NCBI RefSeq assembly: GCF_002104455.1
Contig: NZ_NBOC01000012.1
Span: 1-64,000, forward strand
Direction of reading: 5' to 3'
From: Colwellia chukchiensis
GTDB taxonomy: Bacteria; Pseudomonadota; Gammaproteobacteria; Enterobacterales; Alteromonadaceae
Length of the DNA stretch: 64,000 nucleotides
Numbering within the stretch: the first letter of the stretch is position 1; every line of letters starts with the position of its first letter. The position numbers and the translations under genes are program-made. The notes below the pieces were generated by a model, which saw only the letters and a list, made by a program, of their open reading frames with translations, did no database searches and was not told where the DNA came from. This document shows positions 8,244 through 18,461 of the stretch, piece after piece.

Positions 8244-8728
8244 GTCACGGTTTTGATGTTCATAAATTTGGCGGCCCAGGGCCTTTGGTATTAGCAGGCG
8301 TAACTATAGATTATGAGCGTGGCTTTGTTGCTCACTCAGACGGCGATGTAGCGATTCATGCCTTGTGCGATGCTATACTAGGCGCACTTTGTCTTGCAGA
8401 TATTGGCAATCACTTTCCTGATAATGACGCGCAATATGAGAATATTTCAAGCCGAATTTTGTTACGACATGTGGTGAGCTTAATGCAAGAAAAAGGCTAT
8501 AGGCTAGGTAATGCCGACGTAACCATTTGTGCACAAGCGCCGAAAATAGCACCACACTTATTAGCGATGCGCGGCCATTTAGCCGCAGATCTTGACGCCG
8601 AGATAGAGCAGGTCAATGTAAAAGCCACCACTACCGAAAAATTAGGTTATGTTGGCAGAAAAGAAGGGATTAGTGCTCATGCTGTGGTGCTGTTAAAGCC
8701 AAGGCTAGCGCAGGGCATTAACGCATGA
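8234..8728 (+). CDS. ispF: 2-C-methyl-D-erythritol 2,4-cyclodiphosphate synthase
   Basis: Cyclises CDP-ME-2-phosphate in the MEP pathway; a trimeric zinc enzyme. The 164 residues begin with [11 protein letters not shown] (metal ligands Asp and His) and continue with [25 protein letters not shown], also part of the active site. The end of ispD overlaps its start, and its own end overlaps the truD start by 4 bases (ATGA). Confidence 0.95.
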   Translation: MRIGHGFDVHKFGGPGPLVLAGVTIDYERGFVAHSDGDVAIHALCDAILGALCLADIGNHFPDNDAQYENISSRILLRHVVSLMQEKGYRLGNADVTICAQAPKIAPHLLAMRGHLAADLDAEIEQVNVKATTTEKLGYVGRKEGISAHAVVLLKPRLAQGINA

Positions 8729-9855
8729 CGGAAATTAGCGCAGAAAGTTACAACAAGCAATTAACCGCCCCTGCACAGGCATTTTTGTATGGCCAACCAC
8801 AAGCAACGGGGTTATTGCGGCTTCAGCCATCAGACTTTAAAGTTTTTGAACGCTTACCATTTCAACCCTGTGGTGAAGGTGAGCACCTTTTTATTCATAT
8901 TAGAAAAACCGGCGCCAATACCGGCTTCGTCGCCAAGCAGTTAGCCCAATATTTTGCCGTTAAAGAGTCGCAGGTATCTTATGCGGGCTTAAAAGACCGC
9001 TTTGCGGTGACAGAACAATGGTTTGGCGTGCATGTACCCGGGAAGCAAAATTATGATTTAAGCGATTTAAATATCGAAGGTGTCGAAGTTTTAAATTACC
9101 AACGTCATAACAAAAAGTTGCGTATTGGCAGTCTAGTGGGTAATCGTTTTGAAATTACGCTGCGTGATGTGAGCCATATTGATGAATTAGTTAGACGTTG
9201 GCATGTGGTAACAAACTTTGGCGTGCCTAATTACTTTGGCGAACAGCGCTTTGGCATTAATAATGGCAATATAGAAAACGCACTGCGCTTGTTTGTGGGG
9301 CGCAAAGTCAAAGATAAGAAAAAGCGAGGCATGTTTTTATCCGCGGCGCGATCGCTCATTTTTAATCAAATTATCAGCGCTCGTATTGAACAAAATAAGT
9401 TCGACAGTTTAATGGCAGGCGATGTCTTGATGCTTGCAGGCACTCAGTCGGTATTTGTTGCAAATACCATTGATGACAGCTTAAGTACGCGACTCGCGCA
9501 GCGTGACTTAGATATCACAGCTCCTATGTGGGGGGCGGGCGAGTTAATGAGTAGCGATAATGCACGAAACTTTGAACAGTCGATTGCTGAGCAATACCAA
9601 GAATTATGCCAAGGTTTAGCACGTTTTGATTTAAAGCAAGAACGTCGTCGCATTCGCTTAACCGTGACCGAAACCGATATTGAGGTTAATAACGATGTGG
9701 TGACCTTATCTTTTTTCCTGCCTGCGGGTGCCTATGCCACAACGGTTATGCGTGAACTCATTAACTATCAAGATATGACAGTGCGGGTACAAGAAAATTC
9801 AGCGGCTTCATCCCCCGTTGTTCAGTCAGCTAAAAATAATCAAAGCGAGTCTTAA
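8725..9855 (+). CDS. truD: tRNA pseudouridine(13) synthase
   Basis: Makes pseudouridine 13 in tRNA-Glu. The 376 residues show the TruD signature [14 protein letters not shown] with the catalytic Asp (near residue 90), then NYFGEQRFG near 170 and the late [16 protein letters not shown]. The polar Ser/Gln-rich tail is slightly longer than in E. coli. It lies inside the operon, coupled to ispF by a 4-base overlap, with surE 8 bases downstream. Confidence 0.93.
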   Translation: MTEISAESYNKQLTAPAQAFLYGQPQATGLLRLQPSDFKVFERLPFQPCGEGEHLFIHIRKTGANTGFVAKQLAQYFAVKESQVSYAGLKDRFAVTEQWFGVHVPGKQNYDLSDLNIEGVEVLNYQRHNKKLRIGSLVGNRFEITLRDVSHIDELVRRWHVVTNFGVPNYFGEQRFGINNGNIENALRLFVGRKVKDKKKRGMFLSAARSLIFNQIISARIEQNKFDSLMAGDVLMLAGTQSVFVANTIDDSLSTRLAQRDLDITAPMWGAGELMSSDNARNFEQSIAEQYQELCQGLARFDLKQERRRIRLTVTETDIEVNNDVVTLSFFLPAGAYATTVMRELINYQDMTVRVQENSAASSPVVQSAKNNQSES

Positions 9856-9863
9856 TAGCAACA

Positions 9864-10616
9864 ATGAAGATCTTACTAAGTAATGATGACGGTGTGCATG
9901 CACAAGGCATTAAAGCCCTATATGAAGAACTCATAAAGCACTTTGATGTTAGTGTGGTTGCTCCTGATCGCAATTGCAGTGGCGCGAGCAACTCCTTAAC
10001 TTTAATGAACCCGCTGCGGGCCTATAAAGTCACTAATGGCTTTACTGCCGTCAATGGCACGCCAAGCGATGCTGTACATTTAGGTGCAACACAATTATTG
10101 CAACCGGCCCCCGATTTAGTGGTGGCGGGTATTAATCATGGCGCTAACCTAGGTGACGATACGATTTATTCTGGCACCGTGGCCGCGGCCACCGAAGGGC
10201 GTCATTTAGGTATGCCGGCAATCGCCGTGTCGTTAGTCTCTAATCAGCCTAAACACTTTCAAACCGCGGCTGTGGTTACCGCTAAGTTTATTGAGCGCCT
10301 ATTGCAACACCCACTACCCAGCGATCAAATCATCAATATCAATGTACCTGACTTGCCACTTGGGCAGTTACAGGGCATTCAAGTAACGCGACTCGGTCAT
10401 CGCCACAAGGCCGAAACCATGAAAAAGATGCAAGATCCGTGGCAACGTGATATTTATTGGTATGGACCACTGGGCAAAGAGCTTGATGCTGGCGTCGGTA
10501 CCGATTTTCATGCGGTGGCAAATGGCTATGCCTCAATTACCCCGTTAACAATTGATATGACCGCTTATAAAAGTATGGCAAAAATGACAGAATGGATTAA
10601 TGAACTTTCACTATGA
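9864..10616 (+). CDS. surE: 5'/3'-nucleotidase SurE
   Basis: A metal-dependent phosphatase of nucleoside monophosphates linked to stationary-phase survival. The 250 residues have the N-terminal [11 protein letters not shown] metal motif, [26 protein letters not shown] and [22 protein letters not shown], all typical of SurE. The last 4 bases overlap the pcm start, as in many gammaproteobacteria. Confidence 0.95.
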   Translation: MKILLSNDDGVHAQGIKALYEELIKHFDVSVVAPDRNCSGASNSLTLMNPLRAYKVTNGFTAVNGTPSDAVHLGATQLLQPAPDLVVAGINHGANLGDDTIYSGTVAAATEGRHLGMPAIAVSLVSNQPKHFQTAAVVTAKFIERLLQHPLPSDQIININVPDLPLGQLQGIQVTRLGHRHKAETMKKMQDPWQRDIYWYGPLGKELDAGVGTDFHAVANGYASITPLTIDMTAYKSMAKMTEWINELSL

Positions 10617-11287
10617 AACAACCTAGTATCAATGCCAGAGTCGGCAGTATCGGCGGCAAGTCGAGTAGAAGTGGCGCATTACTAGCGCAAAAATTACATC
10701 AAGAAGGTATTGATAATCAACAGGTATTGCAAGCTATTGCCAAAAGCCCGCGTCATATCTTTGTACCAGAGATTTTAGCGCACAAAGCCTATGATAATAC
10801 CGCTCTGCCCATTGGGCAGGGGCAAACTATTTCTCAGCCCTATATCGTGGCAAAAATGTCGGAACTATTACTTGAAGCCGGCGTGCCCGACAGTATTCTT
10901 GAAATTGGCACTGGCTCGGGATATCAAACATCGATTTTGGCACAATTGACTACAAAGGTGTATTCCGTAGAGCGAATTAAGTCATTGCAATGGCAAGCTA
11001 AACGCAGGTTGCGTAGTATGGACTTACACAATATTGCCATGAAACACGGTGATGGCTGGCAAGGCTGGGCGAGTAAAGCACCATTTCAAGCCATCATAGT
11101 GACTGCGGCCCCGAGCCAAGTCCCCGCCGCATTATTAGAACAACTGGCTGATGGTGGCCGTTTGATTATTCCGGTTGGTGAGCATAGTCAGGTCTTGAAA
11201 TTAATCACCCGTAATGGTGATCACTTTAATGAACAGCAAATTGAAGCAGTTCGATTTGTTCCCCTTGTTCCCGGCGCTTTAGGATAG
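10613..11287 (+). CDS. pcm: Protein-L-isoaspartate O-methyltransferase
   Basis: Repairs isoaspartyl residues in aged proteins using S-adenosylmethionine. The 224 residues carry SPRHIFVPE, the substrate segment [15 protein letters not shown], the SAM motif [16 protein letters not shown] and [19 protein letters not shown]. It is coupled to surE by overlap and followed 3 bases later by a yqaA-like gene. Confidence 0.95.
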   Translation: MKQPSINARVGSIGGKSSRSGALLAQKLHQEGIDNQQVLQAIAKSPRHIFVPEILAHKAYDNTALPIGQGQTISQPYIVAKMSELLLEAGVPDSILEIGTGSGYQTSILAQLTTKVYSVERIKSLQWQAKRRLRSMDLHNIAMKHGDGWQGWASKAPFQAIIVTAAPSQVPAALLEQLADGGRLIIPVGEHSQVLKLITRNGDHFNEQQIEAVRFVPLVPGALG

Positions 11288-11290
11288 ATA

Positions 11291-11869
11291 GTGAAAATAT
11301 TTTCTGCTTTGTACGAATGGACCTTAAAATGGGCTGAGCATAGGCTAGCCCCGAAAATACTCGCCATTTTGACGTTCGCTGAATCGGTGTTTTTTCCAAT
11401 TCCACCGGATGTGTTACTTGCCCCTATGGTGCTGGCACAAAGAGAAAAAGCGTGGCAATTTGCAACCTTAACCACAGTGGCCTCTGTGATCGGTGGTGCT
11501 GTAGGTTACGGCTTAGGGTATCTGATGTTTGAACCTTGGATCCAGCCACTTATTACAGAGTTTGGCTATCAAGCGCGCTTTGATAAAGCTATGTTATGGT
11601 TCAGTGAGTGGGGCGTATGGGTGGTGTTTATTGCCGGTTTCTCACCGATACCTTATAAGCTCTTTACGGTCAGTGCAGGTTTTTTACAGATGGCCTTTTT
11701 ACCCTTTATGATAGCATCAGCCATAGGTCGAGGATTGCGATTTTTTTTGGTGGCAGGCATCATTCGTTGGGGCGGCGCGCCAATGGAGCGGAAAATCAAG
11801 CAATGGGTTGATGTTTTAGGCTGGCTGTTGGTGGTTGCCATTATCATTGCTTACTTTGCGACACGATAA
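11291..11869 (+). CDS. YqaA/DedA-like (VTT domain) membrane protein
   Basis: A 192-residue inner-membrane protein with a GTG start. It has the VTT (SNARE-associated/DedA) pattern: ESVFFPIPPDVLLAPMVL near residue 30, a glycine-rich helix GGAVGYGLGYLMF near 70, and FIAGFSPIPYKLFTVSAGFLQM near 115 with the conserved Pro-x-Pro re-entrant segment. DedA-like proteins help move lipid carriers and keep membrane potential; the substrate here is unknown. It sits between pcm and nlpD, as in Vibrio, Shewanella and relatives. Confidence 0.85.
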   Translation: MKIFSALYEWTLKWAEHRLAPKILAILTFAESVFFPIPPDVLLAPMVLAQREKAWQFATLTTVASVIGGAVGYGLGYLMFEPWIQPLITEFGYQARFDKAMLWFSEWGVWVVFIAGFSPIPYKLFTVSAGFLQMAFLPFMIASAIGRGLRFFLVAGIIRWGGAPMERKIKQWVDVLGWLLVVAIIIAYFATR

Positions 11870-11885
11870 TAGGTGAAGTTTGGTG

Positions 11886-12734
11886 ATGAAAACGCGCTGG
11901 AAAAATAGTGTTTTTACTGTCAATGGCATTATAGTCTTAATACTATTGCTGGTTGTCAGCGGCTGTTCAAGTCGCAATAAGCCAGCACCTGTGGTGGATG
12001 TACAAGGTTCACTTCCGCTCAGTCAGCGCATAAAAAATAGTGTTAGTGGTCACGAGTATATTGTTAAAAAAGGCGAAACATTATATTCAATCGCATGGCG
12101 TGCCGATGTCGATGTTCGTAGCTTAGCTGCAATTAATAACATTAAAGCGCCTTATCACATCTACCCAGATCAAAAGCTGCGTTTGCGTCAAGATTATCCG
12201 GCAACGGCTAAGACAGCGACTAAGAGCAAAAACTTTAATTCGTCAAAACAAAAAGTTATAAAAAAACCTATTGCACAGAAGAAAAAGCAGGAGTATGGTG
12301 GCAATAAGGTTGAGCAAAAAACAAGCAAGATAGCGCAGCAACCTAAGGCGACATTTTCACAAAAAATTAGCCGATGGCGATGGCCAGCTAACGGAAAAGT
12401 AATTAATAAGTTTTCGACAGCAAAACAAGGAAATAAAGGAATCGACATTGCGGGGCGACGTGGTGATTCGGTACAAGCAACTGCAGACGGCATTGTGGTT
12501 TATGCCGGCGATGCGTTACAAGGATATGGTAAGTTAATTATTGTAAAACATAATGATGACTACCTCAGTGCCTATGCTCACAACGATCGAATTTTAGTGA
12601 AAGAGCAGCAAGTTGTAAAAGCCGGTCAAAATATTGCCAAAATGGGTGATACTGATGCTGAAAGAGTCATGCTTCATTTTGAAGTTCGCTTTCGCGGAAA
12701 ATCAGTCAATCCTATGAAGTATTTGCCGAAATAA
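11886..12734 (+). CDS. nlpD: NlpD-type lipoprotein, amidase activator
   Basis: An outer-membrane lipoprotein that in E. coli activates the cell-wall amidase AmiC during cell separation. The lipobox is VVSGCSS. A LysM domain (YIVKKGETLYSIAWRAD) is followed by a Lys/Gln-rich linker and a LytM/M23 domain. The first metal His of active M23 enzymes is replaced (NKGIDIAG), so the domain is probably non-catalytic, as in known NlpD. I use the ATG at 11886; TTG and GTG codons just upstream are alternatives and AGGTGA at 11871 could serve any of them. In E. coli the main rpoS promoter lies inside nlpD. Confidence 0.9.
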   Translation: MKTRWKNSVFTVNGIIVLILLLVVSGCSSRNKPAPVVDVQGSLPLSQRIKNSVSGHEYIVKKGETLYSIAWRADVDVRSLAAINNIKAPYHIYPDQKLRLRQDYPATAKTATKSKNFNSSKQKVIKKPIAQKKKQEYGGNKVEQKTSKIAQQPKATFSQKISRWRWPANGKVINKFSTAKQGNKGIDIAGRRGDSVQATADGIVVYAGDALQGYGKLIIVKHNDDYLSAYAHNDRILVKEQQVVKAGQNIAKMGDTDAERVMLHFEVRFRGKSVNPMKYLPK

Positions 12735-12820
12735 TAAGAAAAATTTATAAACAATAAATTGGAGTTAATGTGAATATTTAGTCAGTGAATGTAGCAAAAG
12801 CTAAAAGCGGGAGAAATAAC

Positions 12821-13762
12821 ATGGGCATAAAAAAACAAGTAGAATGTTCAGGTGTAGCAGTAGCAGTAAAGGATAAGTCGAAAACGAGCAAAGCGGAAAA
12901 AACGGCCTCAGAAGACGGCCCCGCGAGTTTAGACGTTACGCAAATATACTTAAGTGAAATAGGATTTTCACCGTTACTTACCGCAGAAGAGGAAGTATAT
13001 TATTCCCGTCTTGCCTTAAAAGGTGACGACGCATCTCGTAAACGTATGATAGAAAGCAATTTACGCTTAGTGGTTAAAATTGCTCGTCGTTATAACAATC
13101 GTGGTTTACCACTGTTAGATCTCATTGAAGAGGGTAACTTAGGTTTAATCCGCGCGGTTGAAAAATTTGATCCCGAGCGAGGTTTTCGTTTTTCAACCTA
13201 TGCCACATGGTGGATACGTCAAACCATTGAACGTGCCATTATGAATCAAACCCGTACCATTCGCCTGCCAATTCATGTGGTTAAAGAATTAAATATTTAC
13301 TTACGCACGGCACGAGAGTTAGTGCAAAAGCTTGATCACGAACCTACCGCAGAAGACATAGCCGCAGCACTTGATGTGCCAGTTGAGAATGTAAGTAAGA
13401 TGCTACGTTTAAATGAGCGTATTGCATCAGTAGATTCACCCTTTGGCGGTGAAGGTGAAAAAGTTTTATTAGATGTGATCCCTGATGAAAAAGCGGGTGG
13501 CCCTGAGTCCAAGCTACAAACCCATGATATTAAACATAGCATTGTTGATTGGCTTAACGAGTTAAACTCTAAACAACGGGAAGTGCTAGCGAGACGTTTT
13601 GGCTTACTTGGTTATGAAGCTGCGACATTGGAAGATGTTGGCGTAGAAATTGGCTTAACTCGTGAGCGAGTTAGACAAATTCAGGTAGAAGCGCTTAAGC
13701 GCCTGCGTGATATTTTGAGTCAGCAAAATTTATCTATCGAAGCTTTGTTTCAAGCCCAATAA
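12821..13762 (+). CDS. rpoS: RNA polymerase sigma factor RpoS (sigma-38)
   Basis: Stationary-phase and general stress sigma factor. From the ATG at 12821 (GGGAG 7 bases before it) it has 313 residues; an upstream GTG would add 12 residues without a good ribosome site. Region 1.2 is [22 protein letters not shown], region 2 contains [37 protein letters not shown] (quoted as landmarks only up to [10 protein letters not shown]), and region 4.2 is [20 protein letters not shown]. The nlpD-rpoS order is conserved in gammaproteobacteria. A strong terminator follows. Confidence 0.95.
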   Translation: MGIKKQVECSGVAVAVKDKSKTSKAEKTASEDGPASLDVTQIYLSEIGFSPLLTAEEEVYYSRLALKGDDASRKRMIESNLRLVVKIARRYNNRGLPLLDLIEEGNLGLIRAVEKFDPERGFRFSTYATWWIRQTIERAIMNQTRTIRLPIHVVKELNIYLRTARELVQKLDHEPTAEDIAAALDVPVENVSKMLRLNERIASVDSPFGGEGEKVLLDVIPDEKAGGPESKLQTHDIKHSIVDWLNELNSKQREVLARRFGLLGYEAATLEDVGVEIGLTRERVRQIQVEALKRLRDILSQQNLSIEALFQAQ

Positions 13763-13796
13763 TAAGACAAGCTACTTACCAGTGGCCATAAAAAAA

Positions 13797-13818
13797 ACCA
13801 GTATTTACTGGTTTTTTT
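13797..13818. terminator. Bidirectional terminator between rpoS and mutS
   Basis: ACCAGTA-TT-TACTGGT with A8 in front and T7 behind. It ends rpoS on the plus strand and mutS on the minus strand. Confidence 0.9.
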
Positions 13819-13864
13819 ATGGCGCCAATATTGCGCTAGCAAAAGTCGCTTGTGCTAGATGATA

Positions 13865-16432
13865 CTAAAGTTGTTCTTTTAATTGGTACAGTATGTCTAA
13901 GGCCATTTTCGGGCTAATGTCATTGACATCAAGAGCGCTTAATTGCTCCAGTATCGGGTGATTATTTGCCACCAGAGGCAGTTGTTCGTATGTTGGTGCA
14001 ACCGTTGCGGCAATCGTTGGCGCTTGGCTATTTTCTAGTTCAGCTAAGCGTTGTTTGGCGCGCTGTATGACATTTTTAGGGACGCCGGCAAGTTGTGCGA
14101 CTTGTAAGCCAAAGCTTTTACTTGCTGCCCCTTCTTGTACTGTATGCATAAAAACAATGCTGTCTTGGTGTTCAATAGCGTCCAAATGTACATTGGCTAG
14201 GCTATCAATTTGCTCTGCCAGTAGTGTTAGCTCAAAATAGTGACTGGCAAATAGCGTGAAAGCTTGGGTTTTTAAGGCAAGCATTTCCGCACAAGCCCAA
14301 GCTAGCGATAAACCATCATAAGTACTGGTTCCTCGACCGATTTCATCTAACAGCACTAGGCTTTTATTGGTGGCGTTATGTAATATATTAGCTGTTTCTG
14401 TCATTTCCACCATAAAGGTTGAACGCCCGCTCGCTAAATCATCTGAGGCACCGATGCGAGTAAAAATACGATCAACCATGCCAATATTGGCGGCGCTCGC
14501 TGGTACATAACAGCCTATATGGGCCAGTAAAACAATCAGTGCCGTTTGGCGCATATAAGTAGACTTACCCCCCATATTCGGCCCAGTTATAATGAGCATT
14601 TTTCGGCTTGGGGTTAAGGCAACGGGATTGGGAATAAAAGGTTCGGTTGTCATTTGCTCAACAACGGCATGACGTCCAGCTTCGATATGAATACCACTGT
14701 CTTCTTGTAAGATTGGCTTAACGTAGTTAAGGGTATCCGCTCGCTCTGCAAAAGTGTTTAATACATCAATTTCTGCAATTGATTGCGCCAGTAATTGTAG
14801 TTGCTCTATTGACGGTAGCAAATGCTCAAAAAGCTCTTCATATAAGCGCTTTTCTAACGCCAGAAATTTACTTTGTGCAGAGAGCACAGTTTCTTCATGT
14901 TGTTTAAGTTCATGAGTAATAAAGCGCTCATTATTTTTTAAGGTTTGTCGACGAATATAATCATCGGGTACTTCATGGGCTGAGCTACGACTGATCTCGA
15001 TGTAAAAGCCATGCACCTTGTTGTAACCCACTTTCAAGGTTTGAATACCGGTACGGGCTTTTTCTCTGGCTTCAAGTTGTGCTAAAAATTCGCTTGCACC
15101 TGCGCTTAAATCACGCAGCACATCTAATTCTTTATTATATCCTGGCGCGATCACGCCACCGTCACGAATTAACACGGGTGGGTTTTCAACCAAGGCTGTT
15201 GTAAGTAAGTTTTGCAACTCAGGCAACGGTTGGCAGTGCTGTAATAAGTTTGCTACATGCTCTTGATGGCAGTCCAGCAAGAGTGTTTGTAATTGCGGTA
15301 AGCACATTAAAGCATTACGCAAGCGAGCAAAATCTCGCGGTCTAGCAGAGCGCAAGGCGATACGAGCCACAATACGTTCAATATCCCCAAATTGTTTTAA
15401 GTGATGGTGCAGGTCGAAGACAATATCTTGCTGTAACAAGGCCGCTATGGCATTTTGGCGATTGCTTAAGGTTTTTAATTCGCGCAGCGGTAAATGTAAC
15501 CAACGCTTGAGTAGTCTTGAACCCATTGGGGTTGCGGCTTTATCAAGTATTGCGGCCAGTGTATTCTCATGGCCGCCTTGCAGGTTTTGGGTTAGTTCTA
15601 AGTTGCGCCGCGTTGCGGCATCTAAAATGACGGCGCTGGCAGCACTTTCACTGATGATTGCTCTAATATGAGGCAGCGCACTACGTTGACTATCTTTAAC
15701 ATATTGCAGTAAGCAACCGGCTGCGGCGATACCTAGTGGTTTATCGTCTACGCCGAACCCCGATAACGACTGGGTGCCAAACTGTTTCGTTAACAGCGTA
15801 TTGGCGGTTGCTAAGTCAAACTCCCAGTCAGGTCGGCGGCGTAAACCTTTGCGTCCGTTAATAAAGTTTGCGCTATCTAGTGACTCTGGGTACAGTAATT
15901 CGGCAGGTGATAAACGCTGTAATTCCGCTTGGACTTGTTCTGCAGTTTTCGGCTCGACAATAACAAAACGTCCGCTGGTCATATCTAAATAGGCTAAACC
16001 AAATGCTTGTTGGTGCTGATAAAGCGCAACAATTAAGTTGTCTTGGCGGTCTGTCAGCAAAGCTTCGTCGCTCACCGTACCAGGTGTAACAATGCGGACA
16101 ACTTTTCGCTCAACAGGACCTTTACTGGTTGCAGGATCGCCAATCTGTTCACAAATTGCGACAGACTCACCTAATTGCACGAGTTTTGCTAAATAGCCTT
16201 CTACAGCATGGTAAGGCACCCCAGCCATCGGAATGGCGTTACCTCCAGCTTTTCCGCGTGCTGTTAAAGAAATATCGAGTAAATCAGAAGCTTTCTTCGC
16301 ATCATCAAAAAATAGTTCATAAAAATCACCCATACGATAAAAAATCAATATATCGGGAAATTCAGCTTTAATGGTCAGGTACTGACGCATCATCGGTGTG
16401 TGGGAAGTAAGGTCTGGCGTTGTTTTTGTCAT
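13865..16432 (-). CDS. mutS: DNA mismatch repair protein MutS
   Basis: Recognises mismatches and small loops and recruits MutL. The 855 residues match family length. The mismatch-binding domain carries [11 protein letters not shown] (Phe-x-Glu near residue 37). The ABC-type ATPase near 615 has [14 protein letters not shown] (Walker A), later [14 protein letters not shown] (Walker B region) and ASHYFELT. The gene converges on rpoS, the usual neighbour in gammaproteobacteria. The ribosome site at the chosen ATG is weak but the N-terminus aligns with other MutS proteins. Confidence 0.96.
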   Translation of the reverse strand: MTKTTPDLTSHTPMMRQYLTIKAEFPDILIFYRMGDFYELFFDDAKKASDLLDISLTARGKAGGNAIPMAGVPYHAVEGYLAKLVQLGESVAICEQIGDPATSKGPVERKVVRIVTPGTVSDEALLTDRQDNLIVALYQHQQAFGLAYLDMTSGRFVIVEPKTAEQVQAELQRLSPAELLYPESLDSANFINGRKGLRRRPDWEFDLATANTLLTKQFGTQSLSGFGVDDKPLGIAAAGCLLQYVKDSQRSALPHIRAIISESAASAVILDAATRRNLELTQNLQGGHENTLAAILDKAATPMGSRLLKRWLHLPLRELKTLSNRQNAIAALLQQDIVFDLHHHLKQFGDIERIVARIALRSARPRDFARLRNALMCLPQLQTLLLDCHQEHVANLLQHCQPLPELQNLLTTALVENPPVLIRDGGVIAPGYNKELDVLRDLSAGASEFLAQLEAREKARTGIQTLKVGYNKVHGFYIEISRSSAHEVPDDYIRRQTLKNNERFITHELKQHEETVLSAQSKFLALEKRLYEELFEHLLPSIEQLQLLAQSIAEIDVLNTFAERADTLNYVKPILQEDSGIHIEAGRHAVVEQMTTEPFIPNPVALTPSRKMLIITGPNMGGKSTYMRQTALIVLLAHIGCYVPASAANIGMVDRIFTRIGASDDLASGRSTFMVEMTETANILHNATNKSLVLLDEIGRGTSTYDGLSLAWACAEMLALKTQAFTLFASHYFELTLLAEQIDSLANVHLDAIEHQDSIVFMHTVQEGAASKSFGLQVAQLAGVPKNVIQRAKQRLAELENSQAPTIAATVAPTYEQLPLVANNHPILEQLSALDVNDISPKMALDILYQLKEQL

Positions 16433-16531
16433 TGAATGTCGTATCTAAAAAATGAATAAACAGTTTTCTGGCAGGGATTATGCCACAATGATTAGTATCA
16501 AACCTTGTTATTTTTCAAAATACATTTGGGT

Positions 16532-16694
16532 CTGTTGAACTTTCGAGCTTACTTTTACTGCGACTTGTTTGGTGTTTAGATAAGGCAAAGCATGTGACGT
16601 ATAGCTCGCGACACGAACAGATGATAACGGCGTTTAAACTTCAAACAAGTGCCGCCTTTGAATTGAATAAGTTTTAACCCTGAAAGATCAACAG
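16532..16694. mobile_element. MITE-like element or IS-end remnant (163 bp)
   Basis: CTGTTGAACTTTC at 16532-16544 faces GAAAGATCAACAG at 16682-16694: 13-bp terminal inverted repeats with one mismatch. A second, internal inverted pair is ACTTGTTTG-N2-GTTTA (16563-16578) against TAAAC-N2-CAAACAAGT (16635-16650). The interior holds no frame of useful length. This is the architecture of a non-autonomous element or two collapsed insertion-sequence ends. No clear target duplication is visible, and I cannot assign the IS family. Confidence 0.55.
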
Positions 16695-16745
16695 CCCTTA
16701 ATAAAACCTCACCATAAAAATGATATAAAGTCATGGCGTAATATG

Positions 16746-16790
16746 ACATTAGTAACTTTTTTTATAAAAAATTTAAAAAGTTACTAATGT
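16746..16790. repeat. Perfect 16-bp inverted repeat upstream of recA
   Basis: ACATTAGTAACTTTTT (16746-16761) and AAAAAGTTACTAATGT (16775-16790) are exact complements around a 13-base AT-rich centre. No T-run follows on either strand in the manner of a terminator. It lies about 85 bases upstream of the recA -35 box, so it could be an operator, a cruciform or another element end. Together with 16532-16694 this explains most of the 516-base mutS-recA gap. Confidence 0.6.
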
Positions 16791-16872
16791 TAAAAAAATT
16801 CTTTATATTCAATAACTAAAAAGTCTCGTAAAATATATTTATTAAGTTAAATTAAAATTATCAATAAAAAAC

Positions 16873-16900
16873 TTGATACTGTACGACTATACAGTATACT
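16873..16900 (+). promoter_or_regulatory. recA sigma-70 promoter
   Basis: TTGATA (16873-16878), a 16-base spacer and TATACT (16895-16900), 48 bases upstream of the recA start. Both boxes are close to consensus. Confidence 0.85.
16879..16894. promoter_or_regulatory. LexA (SOS) box of recA
   Basis: CTGTACGACTATACAG fits the gammaproteobacterial LexA consensus CTG-N10-CAG. It exactly fills the promoter spacer, so LexA binding should block RNA polymerase. Confidence 0.92.
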
Positions 16901-16948
16901 TGCTGTCATTACACTAAATTAAGCACCTAAGCCATCGTGGAGCATTAA

Positions 16949-17983
16949 ATGAACGATAACAAAGAAAAAGCATTATCAGCCGCCTTAAGTCAAATTGAAC
17001 GTCAGTTCGGTAAAGGTTCAATTATGAAGTTGGGTGATAATCGCAGCATGGATGTTGAAACGGTTTCAACGGGTTCTTTAGGGTTAGATATTGCCCTCGG
17101 TGCTGGCGGCTTGCCACTAGGCCGAGTAGTTGAAATTTACGGTCCAGAGTCAAGTGGTAAAACAACCTTGACCTTGGAAGTGATCGCAGAAGCACAACGC
17201 AATGGCAAGGTTTGTGCCTTTGTCGATGCCGAGCATGCACTTGATCCCATCTATGCTGAAAAGCTTGGCGTCAACATTAATGACTTACTGGTTTCTCAGC
17301 CTGATACTGGTGAGCAAGCACTGGAAATATGTGACATGCTGACTCGTTCTGGTGCTATTGACATTATTGTTGTTGACTCGGTAGCAGCCTTAACTCCAAA
17401 AGCTGAAATTGAAGGCGATATGGGCGACTCTCATATGGGCTTACAAGCGCGTATGCTTTCACAAGCCATGCGTAAGTTGACGGGTAACTTGAAACAATCA
17501 AATACCATGATTATTTTTATCAACCAAATTCGGATGAAGATAGGTGTTATGTTTGGTTCACCAGAAACCACCACTGGCGGTAATGCGCTGAAATTCTATG
17601 CTTCTGTGCGTTTGGATATCCGTCGAATTGGTGCAGTTAAAAATGGCGACGAGATTGTTGGTAATGAAACACGCGTTAAAGTTGTGAAAAATAAAATTGC
17701 GCCACCATTTAAACAAGTAGAGTTTCAAATTTTATACGGCGAAGGTATTAACAGTTTAGGTGAGCTTGTCGATCTTGGTGTTAAGCATGAAATGGTAGAA
17801 AAAGCTGGCGCTTGGTATAGCTATAATGGTGATAAAATAGGCCAAGGAAAAGCAAATGCAACTAAGTTCTTAAAAGAGAACCCCGAAGTAGCAAAAGATA
17901 TTGATACGCGTTTACGCGAGCTACTGTTATCAAAAAATAAACCTGCCGAGACGGTTGAGCCTGTAGCAGCACCAAGCAGTTAA
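16949..17983 (+). CDS. recA: Recombinase RecA
   Basis: Strand-exchange ATPase for homologous recombination and co-protease for LexA. The 344 residues contain Walker [10 protein letters not shown] near residue 66, the [17 protein letters not shown] Walker B region near 140, loop L2 with [18 protein letters not shown] and a C-terminal Pro/Glu-rich acidic tail. GGAG stands 6 bases before the ATG. The LexA-controlled promoter lies upstream and a strong terminator downstream. recX and pncC (cinA), frequent neighbours elsewhere, are absent from the adjacent DNA. Confidence 0.98.
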   Translation: MNDNKEKALSAALSQIERQFGKGSIMKLGDNRSMDVETVSTGSLGLDIALGAGGLPLGRVVEIYGPESSGKTTLTLEVIAEAQRNGKVCAFVDAEHALDPIYAEKLGVNINDLLVSQPDTGEQALEICDMLTRSGAIDIIVVDSVAALTPKAEIEGDMGDSHMGLQARMLSQAMRKLTGNLKQSNTMIIFINQIRMKIGVMFGSPETTTGGNALKFYASVRLDIRRIGAVKNGDEIVGNETRVKVVKNKIAPPFKQVEFQILYGEGINSLGELVDLGVKHEMVEKAGAWYSYNGDKIGQGKANATKFLKENPEVAKDIDTRLRELLLSKNKPAETVEPVAAPSS

Positions 17984-18006
17984 ATCTAAAATACATCTAG
18001 TTTATA

Positions 18007-18036
18007 AGCCACTTAAGCATTAAGTGGCTTTTTTTT
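18007..18036 (+). terminator. recA terminator
   Basis: AGCCACTTAA and TTAAGTGGCT form a 10-bp stem around a 3-base loop and are followed by T8. A canonical intrinsic terminator 24 bases after the recA stop. Confidence 0.92.
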
Positions 18037-18461
18037 CGCCAAATTATTGTGCTACCTTAACTAAGTATTAGCACTGGATGTGAGTTATTTTTAACAGCTA
18101 AGCGAATTTCTCATGATGTGCTTTAATGCTATTGGTAATTTTATAAATATGATATCGCGCAAATAAACAGAGTGCTAAACATCAACTTATTTTCGAAGCA
18201 AAAGTAAATTTATCTTATTAATAAGGAATGAAATATTGACAGTGCATTGATTGCTAATGCAAGCTGTAGTTCAGCCTTTAGGGATAGGTGAGAACTATTT
18301 TCGCCATCATCAGCGAGAACATCTTTGAGCATTTGATAATAAAACTGTAAAAAAATGTTGAATAGTATTAAAATTAACCAATAATAAGTTTGGCGTATGT
18401 TTTTTTTCCGCGCTATTAACTTCAATGGATTAGGTCATTACAATAAAAACAGGGTGATTGA
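18037..18461. other. AT-rich intergenic region, no supported gene
   Basis: This stretch lies between the recA terminator and the FecR/CHASE2 operon. It should contain the operon promoter, but I find no convincing -35/-10 pair. A minus-strand frame at 18210-18425 starts with TTG, has no ribosome site and is not supported. Confidence 0.5.

Noticed and set aside
18210-18425. Minus-strand 71-codon frame with a hydrophobic stretch
   Set aside because: TTG start without ribosome site, in the presumed promoter region of the operon, no recognisable family, no terminator behind it.
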